Source of the DNA: Cylindrotheca closterium
Taxonomy: Eukaryota; Bacillariophyta; Bacillariophyceae; Bacillariales; Bacillariaceae
Assembly: GCA_933822405.4 (NCBI GenBank)
Contig: CAKOGP040002125.1
Span: forward strand, 1-16,188
Direction: 5' to 3'
DNA length: 16,188 nucleotides
The notes under the pieces are model-generated. The model had not been told where the DNA came from, searched no databases, and saw only the letters and a list, made by a program, of their open reading frames with translations. Below are positions 1 to 9,628 of the stretch, one piece after another. The position numbers were made by a program, and so were the translations under genes. Within the stretch, counting starts at the first letter, position 1; each line of letters starts with the position of its first letter.

Positions 1-497
1 CGTATGTAGCATCAGGCTTTTGCCACAGTTTCCATGGTAGCATACGTGCGCGATCTCTCCAGACAAAGACTACATCATGCGATTCAAGCCCAGGAGTGGA
101 GGCGGCGCCGGGTAATCTTCGATTACATCATTTTACAGAATAAAAATACTCACAAGTAGTCGGACGTGCACTCAACATTTTCTTGCCACGATTGACTTCG
201 GGCTTTGCAGATTTCATACAGTATGTTCTTTTATGTGGTCGGACATGATATTTTTCGAAGTGGGCATAAATCTACCGGACTGGTGTTCGTCGAGTGAAAA
301 TTTTAGTAACTTACATTTATATGTTTGCAATAAAAAGTGGTGTTGTTAGAGTCATTGCGACACTTAAAAACAAGATATTCCATTCACGGTTTCTTTGTGG
401 ATCATCTACTGTTACAATAAAAACATTGCGGTATTCCTGCATAGCGAAGAGATTACAAGCACACTCTTCTTAAAATCTATAAGCAGAATATTGCAAG
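1..497. other. Upstream region of the M11 protease gene, no gene seen
   Basis: I see no recognisable coding sequence or RNA gene here on either strand. The last roughly 200 bases are AT-rich and lead directly to the protease start codon at 498, so they probably hold its promoter and 5' leader. No clear TATA box or known element could be assigned. The left edge may include the end of a neighbouring gene's untranslated region, but nothing supports that directly. Confidence 0.5.
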
Positions 498-2772
498 ATG
501 AAATTCAGTCTCTTTCTAACTTCCCTGGCTGCAGCCTTTGCAGCTACCGATGCATCTTCCGGTACTTTGACCGAGGACTGCAGAGCTGTTGTCTCCGACT
601 TTGATTCCGAAGATGGCGGCGAGGTGATGGTCTTGCATTGTATGATTGATAATCGCTACTTTGTAGTCCCTTCTGTGGAAACCGAATGGATCATGGGGAA
701 GCAAAAGTCGCTGGAACTAGTCAGTGGCGAAACCTTCCTTTCCTTCCCAGAAGGAACCACTTACGCCGACTCTTTGATCAACACAACTGAAGAGCCAGCA
801 CTTGTCATTGGGGGTGAACGAAGAAGGCTCAACTCTGTTATCGGTACTACCGGTGAGAAGAAAGTCCTCGTTGTCGTAATCGATGGTGAAGATTGCGTTG
901 GGTGCAGTTCCACAAGACGTACTACTACAACTGAGGCATTGATTCAAGAAACCCTCTTTGATGAATCCAAAGTGAATATCGCCACCCAGTTTGAAGCTTG
1001 TTCTCATGGCGCTCTCGATCTTGTGCCAGCCACCTACACTGCTTCGGGTGCACCCTACTCTGACATTACTGCCGGTACCACAGGAGTCACCACAACTACA
1101 AGCAGCCGTGGGGGTTTCTTCGTCATGACCAACACTGCTGTAGACTATCCTCGTATGGTCACTTACATGAATGATGTTCTTGATCAAGTCGAAGCAAAGC
1201 ATGGAACTGAATACGAGAATATTGCTGACTTTCTCATGATTTGTGCCCCTGGAAACACTATGAAGGATACCAATGCAATTGCTTGGGTCAATGACCGTGT
1301 TTCGATTTACAATAACAACAACGAATACTGCTTGCAAGTTTCAGTTACCATGCACGAGTTGTCACACAACTTGAACTTGAGACACAGTACTGAAGGTGGT
1401 GTCGAGTACGAGGATCAAGTTGGATACGTAAGTAGCTTGAGCATTATACTGTCCCTAATAATCCAGGATATACCAGGATACTCCAAACTGATCCTAACCT
1501 TTTCTTCTTCTCTCTCTCTCCAAAATTCAGATGGGATACTCTACTCCTCAACGCCATTTCCCGCAAATGTGTTTCAACGGTGCAAAAACCCATCAAATGG
1601 GATGGTTTGAAGACAAGACAGTCACTCTCCAACCAAATGCTTGCAATGACGAAACTGTTGCTATCTCAGGATTCGTCAACTATGATCAAGAAGATGTGGA
1701 CAATGTCCTATTGGAGATTGATGACTCAACATCCGGTGTTTCTTACTTTATTGCTTACAATGATGCCAGCAGTTTCAACCACGAAACCCAAGAAGGTGCT
1801 AACCAGGTCACCATTAACACTCAAGACAATGAGGGGCTTGCTGATGATGAGTCTGATCTCGTTGCCAAGCTAAGTGATGGGCAAAGTTACACCATTACCG
1901 GCTTTGGCGGTGTGTCTGCAGGTGAAGTTGTTATCGAGGTTGTTTCCATCGTGAATGACGTTGCTACCATCAAGATTTCCGCCCCTGGATCAACCTGTGT
2001 TCCAGAAGTTGGAGGAGACCCACATATCACCACCTGGGCTCATGAGCACTACGAGTTCCACGGGCAATGCGATCTTGTCATGGCCAAGGATGAGAAGTTC
2101 GCCGATGGCTTGGGCCTCGATGTCCACATCCGCACCAAGCTTGTCCGTTACTGGTCCTACATCAAGAATGTTGCCATCCGTATCGGAAATGACATTTTGG
2201 AGATTGAGGGATCTTCCAACCCCGAACAGAACGAGGCTACCTACTGGCTCAACTACGAGTACCAAGGAGAGCTCATTGAGCTTGCTGGGTTCCCTGTTAA
2301 TTTCGAATCTTCCAGTTTGGCAAAGAGCCACTACGAGATCGACTTGAACTCCAAGTATCCAGGTGTCAAAATCATCATTAAGCTTTACAAGGAATTCATT
2401 CGTGTCAAGCTTGATGGAGGAGAGGAAGCCTTTGGAAATACTGTCGGAATGCTGGGTGACTTCCACACTGGAAAGACACTAGGCCGTGATGGAGCGACTG
2501 TTATGAATGATTTCACTGAATTTGGTCAAGAATGGCAAGTTATCCCAAGTGAGCCCAAGTTGTTCCATGCTTCGGAAGATCCCCAATTCCCCAAGAAGTG
2601 CATCGAACCAGAGGATCCTCGTGGCGACCGCCGCCGCCGCTTGGCTGAGAGTCATATTAGCGTCCAACAGGCCGAAAAGGCGTGTGCCACTTTGAGGGAC
2701 CCTTTGTCCATGAAGGATTGTGTCTACGACATCTTGGCAACTCAAGATCTTGATATGATTGGTGCTTTCTAA
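498..2772 (+). CDS. Secreted M11 (gametolysin-like) zinc metalloprotease with VWD-like domain
   Basis: Two exons, 498-1427 and 1531-2772, flank a 103-bp phase-0 intron (GTAAGT donor, pyrimidine-rich tract, AG acceptor). Together they encode 723 residues. The ATG at 498 is followed by a hydrophobic signal peptide (about residues 1-17, with an AAAFAA stretch), so the protein should enter the secretory route. The zinc site is HELSHNLNLRH at residues 286-296: His286, His290 and His296 bind zinc and Glu287 is catalytic. This matches the M11 gametolysin signature. The intron falls 17 residues after the motif, and exon 2 resumes with the family's conserved GYS...P.MCFNGAK block. From about residue 471 (GGDPHITTW) to about 650 there is a region resembling a von Willebrand factor type D domain, including the YEFHGQCDLV block. 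Basic runs RRR (108-110) and RRRR (677-680) flank the catalytic and VWD-like parts and may be processing sites. Gametolysins cleave extracellular matrix proteins in green algae; in diatoms the substrate is unknown, and cell-wall or mucilage turnover is my inference. Confidence 0.93.
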
Positions 2773-3144
2773 TCACCCATTATGACGTGATTTCCCTATA
2801 GACGAATTGCAGTGTATAATACCTATTTTTAGACTCCAGCTTTAGAAAAATATATGATAGATTTCAAATACTTTTTACTCCGGCTCTAAGAGGGGTACGA
2901 GAATGGAAGGTTCATGGTTATTGCACCGTACGCCGAACGGACCTCCACCTGGAAATTCAAGTAACCCGTTTGTTGAAGGTTTCCTGGTACGATTTTCGCG
3001 TAGGCTGAATGTCGTCATCACTGCCGAAATGATTCTAGGAGGGGGAACAAATGTTCCTCAACATCAAACATCAACCTCAAGGTGTCGGTAGATTGAAAAC
3101 TTTACTTTCTCCTTTCATTTCTTCTCCGTTTCCTCTTCAATAAT
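2773..3144. other. Intergenic region between protease and POR genes
   Basis: This 372-base spacer separates two genes on the same strand. It should hold the protease 3' untranslated region (AT-rich up to about 2880) and the POR promoter. The last 40 bases are strongly pyrimidine-rich and run into the POR start, which fits a 5' leader. A 62-codon open frame at 2903-3091 has no recognisable content, and I do not call it a gene. Confidence 0.5.
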
Positions 3145-4527
3145 ATGCGCTTCTTTGCTGCTCTTCTGTGCGGCCTTTCCGCTGTGTCTGCTTTCATGCC
3201 AGCCATGGAGTCTACCTCCAAGGTCAGCGTGAACTATAACGGTTTGATGACACATGGATCTTTCCAATCTTCTGCTGCTGAATCTTCTGCCATCAGCTGC
3301 ACTCAATTGAATGCCATGGTAACGGATAAATTATACTACCCTCCTGAAGCCAAAGAGACTCCAAAGGTTTTCGGTGGTATCAGAGCTGCCTTGAAGGAAC
3401 TTGTCGTCATCACGGGTGCGTCTTCTGGATTGGGCTTGAGTACCACCATTGCCCTTGCCAACAGTGGAAGCTACCATGTTATCATGGCATGCAGAGATAC
3501 CGAAAAGGCCAAAAGAGGTGAGTTCTCCTTTGGAATCTAACGACTTGTCGCATTATCTTCGTCATGGCAGCCAACCTCTGACATTTTTTTCATTTTGTCG
3601 TCATATCTATCAGTCGCCGAGGAAAACGGTCTTCCCAAGGGATCGTACACTGTCATGAAGCTTGAACTTGCCAGTCTCCAAAGCGTCCGCGATTTCGTTG
3701 CCAATTTGAAGGCCTTCAAGGGCGCCCGACCACTCAAGAACCTCATTTGTAACGCCGCCGTCTACTTGCCAAAGGATCCTGAACCAAGTTTCACCGATGA
3801 CGGATTTGAAATGTCCATGGGAGTAAACCACCTTGGGCACTTCTTGCTGGTTAATCTTTTGTTAGATGATATGAGCAAGGCCAAGGGAGCTCGCTGCTGC
3901 ATTGTCGGTTCCATCACTGGAAACACCAACACTGTCGGAGGAGGACTTGTATACCCCCGTGCAGATCTTGGAAAATTGCAAGGTTTCCAAAAGGGAATGA
4001 AGCAGCCCATCGCCATGGCTGATGGCAAACCTTTCTTTGGAGCCAAGGCATACAAGGACGCCAAGGTTTGCAACATGATGACTGTTTCTGAACTTCACCG
4101 TCGTTACCACGAAGACACTGGAATCGTCTTCTCCAGTATGTACCCCGGCTGCATCGCTGAAACCGCCCTCTTCCGCGAAAAGAGAGAATGGTTCCGCAAG
4201 CTCTTTCCATTGTTCATGAAGTACGTGACCGGTGGATACGTCAGCGAAAAGGAAGCCGGAGAACGCTTGGCCCAAGTCATTGCCGACCCCAAGTGCAACA
4301 AGTCTGATGTGTACTGGAGCTGGAACGGAAAGGCCAATACTGTTGGATACATCAACAAGGACGGTGTCGTTGCAGGTGCTGGTGGTTCTGGAGGTGAAAT
4401 CTTCGAGAACGAACAATCCAGTGCCGTTCAAGATAAGGAAATGGCCAAGACCATGTGGGATCTCAGTAAGAAGGTTGTCGGATTGGACGAGAAGGAGATG
4501 TACAAGGGCGGCCGATTGGAAGATTAA
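3145..4527 (+). CDS. POR: Light-dependent protochlorophyllide oxidoreductase, plastid-targeted
   Basis: Two exons, 3145-3517 and 3614-4527, are separated by a 96-bp intron (GTGAGT...CAG). The intron splits a Val codon after one base. The product is 428 residues. POR reduces protochlorophyllide to chlorophyllide using NADPH and light, in plastid membranes. It is a short-chain dehydrogenase. The NADPH-binding Rossmann motif is T90-G-A-S-S-G-L-G97, the catalytic pair is Tyr271 and Lys275 in the YKDAK motif, and a POR-typical YPGC-IAET block has its Cys at residue 304. The N-terminus (MRFFAALLCGLSAVSAF) reads as a signal peptide whose cleavage falls before Phe17 in a Ser-Ala-Phe context. That is the bipartite presequence used by diatoms to cross four plastid membranes; roughly residues 17-60 then act as the transit peptide. 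Expression of POR genes is normally light-controlled, but no light element could be assigned here. The family is certain. Diatoms often have more than one POR, and I cannot say which paralogue this is. Confidence 0.97.
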
Positions 4528-5042
4528 GCGACTGACTCATCTAACATAATATGTGACAATGCATATATATGATTCACCATCTTGGTGACAACTATATTTT
4601 GTTGTGGCACTTTTGTCAAGACGCGCCAACACGGAACAGAATGTCACAACGCTGTACAAATAGACTATACCGAAGTTCCAGAAGCTTCTCGCATCTCGAA
4701 ACACCAACTAAACTGTAAGAGTGAGTAGTTTTTGCATTTAAAAGTTCATTAGATTCATCATCCAATACTTTTACGAAGGCACGAATTCGGTTCAGACTTT
4801 TGCTTCCCATTTCGGTTTCATGATCCCTCCCCTTAGTCGGTTCTGATTGCCGCAAAAAATAGCACCGGCTTTACTGCTTACTACAGAATCAGATGATACA
4901 TTCATGTTCCGGATCAATTCTGTACTATTTTACATTTTTGGCTTCGTTCCTCAGACGATTTGTGAGTCAATGAATGAATAATATTGCAGTCTATTCTCCT
5001 ACCACACACTGCAAAATACATGTAGTAAGTACAATATGAGTT
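4528..5042. other. Convergent intergenic region between POR and R-SNARE genes
   Basis: These 515 bases lie between the stop codons of two convergent genes, so they should hold both 3' untranslated regions and polyadenylation signals. The sequence is AT-rich. A short perfect hairpin (6-bp arms 4574-4579 and 4583-4588, 3-base loop) sits 47 bases past the POR stop codon and could lie in its 3' untranslated region. A 79-codon minus-strand open frame at 4616-4855 shows no recognisable domain. I call no gene here. Confidence 0.5.
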
Positions 5043-5840
5043 CTAGCTCTTGCTGTTGTGATATGTGTACCCAACAACAATACCAATAGTAAGCATCAAT
5101 CCACCTAGAATCATATACGTTTTGATCTTTTGCAGTCTCTTCAACTTCTTTACCCGTTCGGACCGTTGTCGAAACACATTAGTTTCTGCAAGAGTCTTAT
5201 CAGAAGTAGCCAATAACCGATCGACCTTTTCACCCCTGTCCAACAGGAGCTGAATATTACGCCCCAAGATTACTTTCATATCTTCCACTTGTACCAAAAG
5301 CCCATTGACGTGTTGGTCCTGACTCAGCTTGTCACAATTGATATTGTAGTAGTGCATGGCACTTCTCAAGTTGGGAGTGAATTCCGAATTCAGGGCATAT
5401 GCGTTACAGGATCGCAATTTTCTCTGGCTGAATCGTTGCTTCAAATCTCTACAAATGGCTTGCATACAAGCAAAGGCCACCTTGTGATGTCTTGGTTCTG
5501 GACTGTCGGACAAGCAGCAATAATAGATACCATCGTCCAACCAGAGATGAAAGTAGTGCTCTTGAAATTGCCCTATATCCAAATCTGGTGCCGAACTGAT
5601 TGGCACAGTACAAGCCTGCATGACAGTGTTAAAGATATCATCTCCCATTTCTTCATCGTCCTGATTGCGATGCACAAAGGTTTTGAGGTGTCCTTCTTGG
5701 ATGACGCTGGGATTATCTCGCAAATGTTCCAACAAAGCAGTGGTAACTTGAGGCGCATTCCCTCCAGCAAGAGACTCGGTGGCCAATTCTACCAAGATGG
5801 CAGCATCCCGGGCTCGGCAAATCACCGTGTAGACAATCAT
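5043..5840 (-). CDS. VAMP7-like longin R-SNARE, tail-anchored
   Basis: An intronless gene of 265 codons. It drives membrane fusion in the secretory or endolysosomal system by pairing with three Q-SNARE helices on the target membrane. The N-terminal longin fold starts right at Met1 (MIVYTVICRARDAAILVELA). An acidic, Gln/Asp-rich insert occupies about residues 55-90. The R-SNARE helix spans about 178-238, with the zero-layer Arg at residue 202 (LLLDRGEKV). A hydrophobic tail anchor covers about 241-259 and leaves only a few residues beyond it. I chose the ATG at 5840 because it begins the longin domain and is the first in-frame ATG. The frame is open upstream only as far as a TGA at 5931-5933, with a TTG at 5924 that a eukaryote would not normally use. 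VAMP7-type is favoured over Sec22 because of the residues after the zero layer. A Ykt6 identity is excluded by the transmembrane tail and the lack of a C-terminal CAAX box. Confidence 0.9.
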   Translation of the reverse strand: MIVYTVICRARDAAILVELATESLAGGNAPQVTTALLEHLRDNPSVIQEGHLKTFVHRNQDDEEMGDDIFNTVMQACTVPISSAPDLDIGQFQEHYFHLWLDDGIYYCCLSDSPEPRHHKVAFACMQAICRDLKQRFSQRKLRSCNAYALNSEFTPNLRSAMHYYNINCDKLSQDQHVNGLLVQVEDMKVILGRNIQLLLDRGEKVDRLLATSDKTLAETNVFRQRSERVKKLKRLQKIKTYMILGGLMLTIGIVVGYTYHNSKS

Positions 5841-6245
5841 CGGTTTTGGTTCTTGGCTTGGTGGTTGGAGATGGAAACACTTCTGTGGTGGGCAAGTTTC
5901 TTTCGTTCTTTCAAAAAAATCCAACTGTTGTCAGCGATTGTGAATCTTGGGAGTGCGAGCTCTGTTTGCCAATGGGATAACTGTTGGGCTGGCCCGGCGT
6001 GGTCATTCAAGCCGAGCCAGCAGTGCATCATTTTTGCGCCAGTCGACGTGCACGCAAGCCGCATTCGTACAATCAAGGGCACACAATTGGGCATCACATT
6101 CAAAATGAAGCGGGAAAAACATTCCCGCTTTTGCAGGCAAATCATCATGTGAAACGCAAATAATTTCAGATGCATTCGCACATTTTTTGTTCACGACCAT
6201 CGTCAACCGCCCCTCTACAAGTATTGTATTCAAAATTGGTTGTCT
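5841..6245. promoter_or_regulatory. Divergent promoter region between R-SNARE and glycosyltransferase-like gene A
   Basis: This 405-base spacer separates the start codons of two genes that face away from each other, so both promoters must lie here. It contains a perfect 9-bp inverted repeat at 6108-6130, described separately. Open frames can be read through the area on both strands, but none has recognisable content. Confidence 0.6.
6108..6130. promoter_or_regulatory. Perfect inverted repeat with two E2F-like half sites
   Basis: The arms AAGCGGGAA (6108-6116) and TTCCCGCTT (6122-6130) are exact reverse complements separated by five bases. GCGGGAAA at 6110-6117 is the reverse complement of TTTCCCGC, which fits the E2F/DP consensus TTTSSCGC. 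The other arm supplies TTCCCGC. It sits 115 bases upstream of the ATG of glycosyltransferase-like gene A and about 270 bases upstream of the R-SNARE ATG. Regulation by E2F is an inference from the consensus only. Confidence 0.4.
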
Positions 6246-7601
6246 ATGAAACGAAGAATGTCATCGAGAGCCGCCACTACGAAGGCTCGAATCTTCATGG
6301 CATGTTGTACATCCATCATGGTTTTGGTATCCAGTATCTATAGCATGACCTTTGTCTTTACAAAATCAATAGTGAAGGAAATGATTCTCGATCGTAAGGA
6401 TATCAACCTGGACCTGAATCTTCGGTCCAGCAGTAAGAACCTGATACTAGATTTTGATATGCCCACTGGTTTGGAACTAGCCGATAGAGACGAAGATGAT
6501 CCTTTGATTACACATAGTAGTAGTAATCTCAGGAAAGCACTCGAGAAAAGCAAGAACCTTCGAAAAGCCGAGGAGCGTACTAACGAGAATCCCGCTGACA
6601 AAAAGAGCAAAGACAAGAGCCAAAAGAACAAGGATAAATTGAAACTTGGAAACAAGAAAAAGGAGCAGGTATGGATAGAGGAAAGCAACGACATTGGTGA
6701 AATCAATAGCTCTGGCGACATCATGAACGATACGACAGTTATCGTAACGACGAACTGGATGCCAAGCCTCCCTTCTACAGATCAATTGGACAAAGTTATC
6801 GACTCCTTGTCACGCGTCCATGGCCTTCCCCAGGATGCTCCAATGATCATTGCTGTGGATGGTGCCTACGAAAATGGCGCTCGCTATGAAAGTCCCATGA
6901 ATGTTGATAATCGTGCCTATGTCAAAGCCATCAAGGCCAAATACGACAAACCTCACGTCACTATTATGGCTGCGGATACGAAAATCATGCTGACCGGTAA
7001 TATGAAGCGAGCACTTCGAAAGGTTCACACGCAATACGTCCTTGTGCTGCAACATGACCTTCCCTTTATCAATGAAGTCAACCATACCGCTTTGGTCGAC
7101 ACTATGGAAACACATCCAGAAGTCCGTCTCGTACGATTCCCCACCGCACGGGTACTGACAAGAGCCCGCGATGGAGGTGTGTGCGATGAGGACGAGGTGG
7201 ATTTTGAATCGGAGAATGGAATCCAACTGACCAAGACGCACGTGTGGAGTGACAGGTATGTTACCATTACTATGAAAGGCATGGTACTTTTCGTTTGTTG
7301 ATCATCAAAAGTGTCTCATGAATCAATCACTGTTTTTCCGTTTTGCCAAATCTGCAGAAACCACTTGACACGAAAATCCTACTACGCCGAGATGTTCCAG
7401 CTTCCTGGATGGAGTGGTGTTCGAAACATGGAATTCCACATGGAGAGCTTTGGAAAGAAGGACTGCAAACACTGGGGAACCTACCTCTTTGGACCACGGG
7501 GTGGCCATCCAACAATATTTCACTTGGACGGCCGAGGAGGCGGCAAACACATGACGAGTACGAAACGAGTCTTTGGAAACTTGAGTGGCCTTCTGGAATG
7601 A
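6246..7601 (+). CDS. Type II membrane protein with glycosyltransferase-like domain, copy A
   Basis: Exons 6246-7255 and 7358-7601 surround a 102-bp phase-2 intron (GTATGT...CAG), giving 417 residues. I start at the ATG at 6246, the first ATG in this frame near the 5' end. A single hydrophobic segment (about residues 16-38) follows a basic N-terminus, the topology of a type II Golgi or ER membrane protein. A Lys-rich low-complexity stem (about 60-155) precedes a compact domain from about residue 160 to the end. That domain opens with a beta-strand-like TTVIVTTNW, continues with MIIAVDG, and has a hydrophobic strand ending in QHD (269-271) within YVLVLQHDLPF. This could be the metal-binding DxD-equivalent of a GT-A glycosyltransferase fold. 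The intron splits the block SDR-NHLTRKSYY. No named family is recognised; the glycosyltransferase role is inferred from topology and strand pattern. The downstream neighbour at 8208 is a close paralogue. Confidence 0.8.
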
Positions 7602-8207
7602 AAACCATCCAATGCCATGACGACGACTCCACAGCATTCTTTCCTCCCCGAATTCATAACTGCTCTTTCATATCCCACCAGCAGATACTTTCTAGGGTGA
7701 AGTGGTGACGGTCACGGCCCTTTTGATTTTGAAGCAACCCACCGAAACTCTTTCCAGCTACTACAGAACAACAAATACAACAGCTGCTTCAATTCTCCTG
7801 CATACTGTACGTCTGCAGATGCACCTCATAAGTTTGTCATAGTATTCATATTCTTCATTCCAAACATCTATATGTGACTTTCTGCAGTACTTCGGACTCT
7901 AGCTAGAGTAATACTGTAGGTTCAAGTTTTTGAAAGTCCTCAAATATTGGATGATTCGTGTGCATCATTTGATAAAAACAGCGCTCTACGAATAGAACCG
8001 TTAAGTGTGACATGTTCAAAAATCGATTTCCCGCTTGTTTCAGCAGCTTTGCGGAAAAGTCGGACTTTTGGATCACAATGTATGGGCTATATATCTTCCA
8101 AAAGCTCTTTCATGATGGAGGAGGTGACTACGGGGTACCTACAATACGTGTACCTATGAATGGTCACAAAATAAAATCTGGCCATTGCCAGTGGAGCAGA
8201 AATCATC
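7602..8207. other. Spacer between the two glycosyltransferase-like paralogues
   Basis: These 606 bases should hold the 3' untranslated region of copy A and the promoter of copy B. A 14-bp perfect palindrome lies at 7896-7909. A pair of GTACC-containing motifs lies at 8134-8154, just upstream of copy B. Short open frames at 7947-8159 and 8012-8329 have no recognisable content, and the second runs through the start of copy B in another frame. Confidence 0.5.
7896..7909. repeat. 14-bp perfect palindrome ACTCTAGCTAGAGT
   Basis: The sequence equals its own reverse complement. Flanking CAGTA (7884-7888) and TACTG (7912-7916) extend the symmetry imperfectly. It lies about 300 bases from both neighbouring genes. 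It could be a binding site for a dimeric factor, but no factor can be named. Confidence 0.45.
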
Positions 8208-9576
8208 ATGCTGTCGATACCCAATGCTCACAAGATCCGAATCCTCATTGCTTTCGTTTCGTCGACCATCGTGCTGGTATCCAGCGTCTACAACGTGACG
8301 GCTATCTTTACAAGAAATATTCTCCATGACATCATCTTGGAAGAAAGACGGGAACTGGAGTTGACCTCCAATCTTCGTCATTCTGACGGCACTTTTAGAA
8401 ATGAAGAAAACTACCGTGAAACAACAACGACAACAACTCTTGGCCCATGCAAAGGGCAAAGCAGCAGAAAGTACCGCACTGCAAAGAACATTGAAATCGA
8501 TTTATGGAACGAGATTGAGCAAGCTTTGTCACCTAGCAAAGTCGTAGGCTCAGATGTGAACACTGACATTACATACCATGAACAGACAAGCAAAACAATC
8601 AAAAGCAATATTTCGAAGTCGAGGAAACGACAACCAAGAAAGTCAAAAGGCAAGGTCAATAAGACGCAAAAGAAAGGTAGTACCCCATTGAATGATACGA
8701 CAATTATCATCACAACCAATTGGATGCCAAGTGTCCCGTCGACAGATCAACTCGACAAGGTAATCCATTCGCTTAGCTTTCTCCATGGACTGCCAAAAGA
8801 TACACCCATGGTCATTGCTGTGGATGGCGCCTATGAAAGTGGCGCTCGATACAAAAGCGTCCGTAATGTAGACATGCGCAACTACGTCAAAGCGATCAAG
8901 GCAAAGTACAACAACAAGAAACATGTCAAAATCATCACATCGTCCAAGAAAATTATGTTGGTAAGAAACATGAAACGAGCACTGCGAAAAGTACACACAA
9001 AGTATGTGCTTGTGCTCCAGCACGACCTTCCTTTTATCAACGAAGTGAACCATACTGGCCTAATTGATACAATGGAATCCCATTCTGAAGTTCGGCTGGT
9101 GCGCTTCCCAACAGCTCGCGTTCTGACGAGGAAACGCGATGGAAGTGTTTGCAACGAGAAGGAAGTACACTTTGAATCCGAGAACGGAATTCAATTGACG
9201 AAAACACATGTATGGAGTGACAGGTATGTGTGGATCTAGTGCTAGCGTCTTGGTGTCCTGATACTTGATGGATTGCTGAGGGCTCCTTGCTTCTGACATC
9301 ATACTCTTCCTTCATCTCTTTGTTGCGTGCACCAGAAACCACTTGACACGAAAACAATACTATGAGGAAATGTTTCAACTACCAGGATGGAATAGTGTAA
9401 GGGCCATGGAATTCCATATGCAACAGTTTGGAAAGAAGAATTGCTCTCATTGGGGCACCTACCTGTATGGTGCACGAGGTAGTAATCCCACAATCTTTCA
9501 TATGGATGGAAGAAGAGATGGCCAGTTTATGACAAGTACGAAACGGGTATATGGAAACTTGACCGGGATCTTATAA
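8208..9576 (+). CDS. Type II membrane protein with glycosyltransferase-like domain, copy B
   Basis: Exons 8208-9223 and 9336-9576 flank a 112-bp intron (GTATGT...CAG) at exactly the same codon and phase as in copy A. The product is 418 residues. A hydrophobic anchor (about residues 10-33) aligns with that of copy A (VLVSSVYNVT against VLVSSIYSMT). The stem (about 45-160) is Lys/Arg-rich but shares little sequence with copy A. From about residue 162 to the end the two proteins are collinear and by eye about three quarters identical, including TTNWMPS, VIAVDGAYE, VLVLQHDLPFINEV (QHD at 271-273), the junction SDR-NHLTRK, HWGTYL and TSTKRVYGNL. This is a tandem duplication with a constrained lumenal domain and a free stem. 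As for copy A, the glycosyltransferase assignment is inferred from topology and strand pattern, not from a recognised family. Confidence 0.8.
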
Positions 9577-9628
9577 AATAAAAGGAGGTAGTATGCGATT
9601 TTAAAAAGACGCTTTCTTGTCACCAACT

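Noticed and set aside
717..1337. 206-codon minus-strand open frame opposite the M11 protease
   Set aside because: It is antisense to the protease exon 1 with no recognisable features.
1428..1530. Reading the M11 protease as two separate genes (498-1610 and 1531-2772)
   Set aside because: A canonical GT-AG intron with a pyrimidine tract joins them in phase and restores the conserved block after the zinc motif.
2903..3091. Small plus-strand open frame between protease and POR
   Set aside because: It is only 62 codons, has no recognisable features, and lies where the POR promoter must be.
3862..4431. 189-codon minus-strand open frame opposite POR
   Set aside because: It is antisense to the conserved POR catalytic core and has no domain content.
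4616..4855. 79-codon minus-strand open frame in the convergent spacer
   Set aside because: It is low in information, shows no domain, and sits in presumed 3' untranslated sequence.
5841..5924. N-terminal extension of 28 residues on the R-SNARE (minus strand)
   Set aside because: It would start with TTG and adds sequence before a complete longin domain. A stop lies in frame at 5931-5933, so the ATG at 5840 is the first usable start.
5289..6152. 287-codon plus-strand open frame opposite the R-SNARE gene
   Set aside because: It lies almost wholly antisense to a clear SNARE gene, has no recognisable domain, and is best explained by the coding bias of the other strand.
7947..8329. Short plus-strand open frames before and across the start of copy B
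   Set aside because: They lie in the wrong frame relative to copy B, and no motif supports them.
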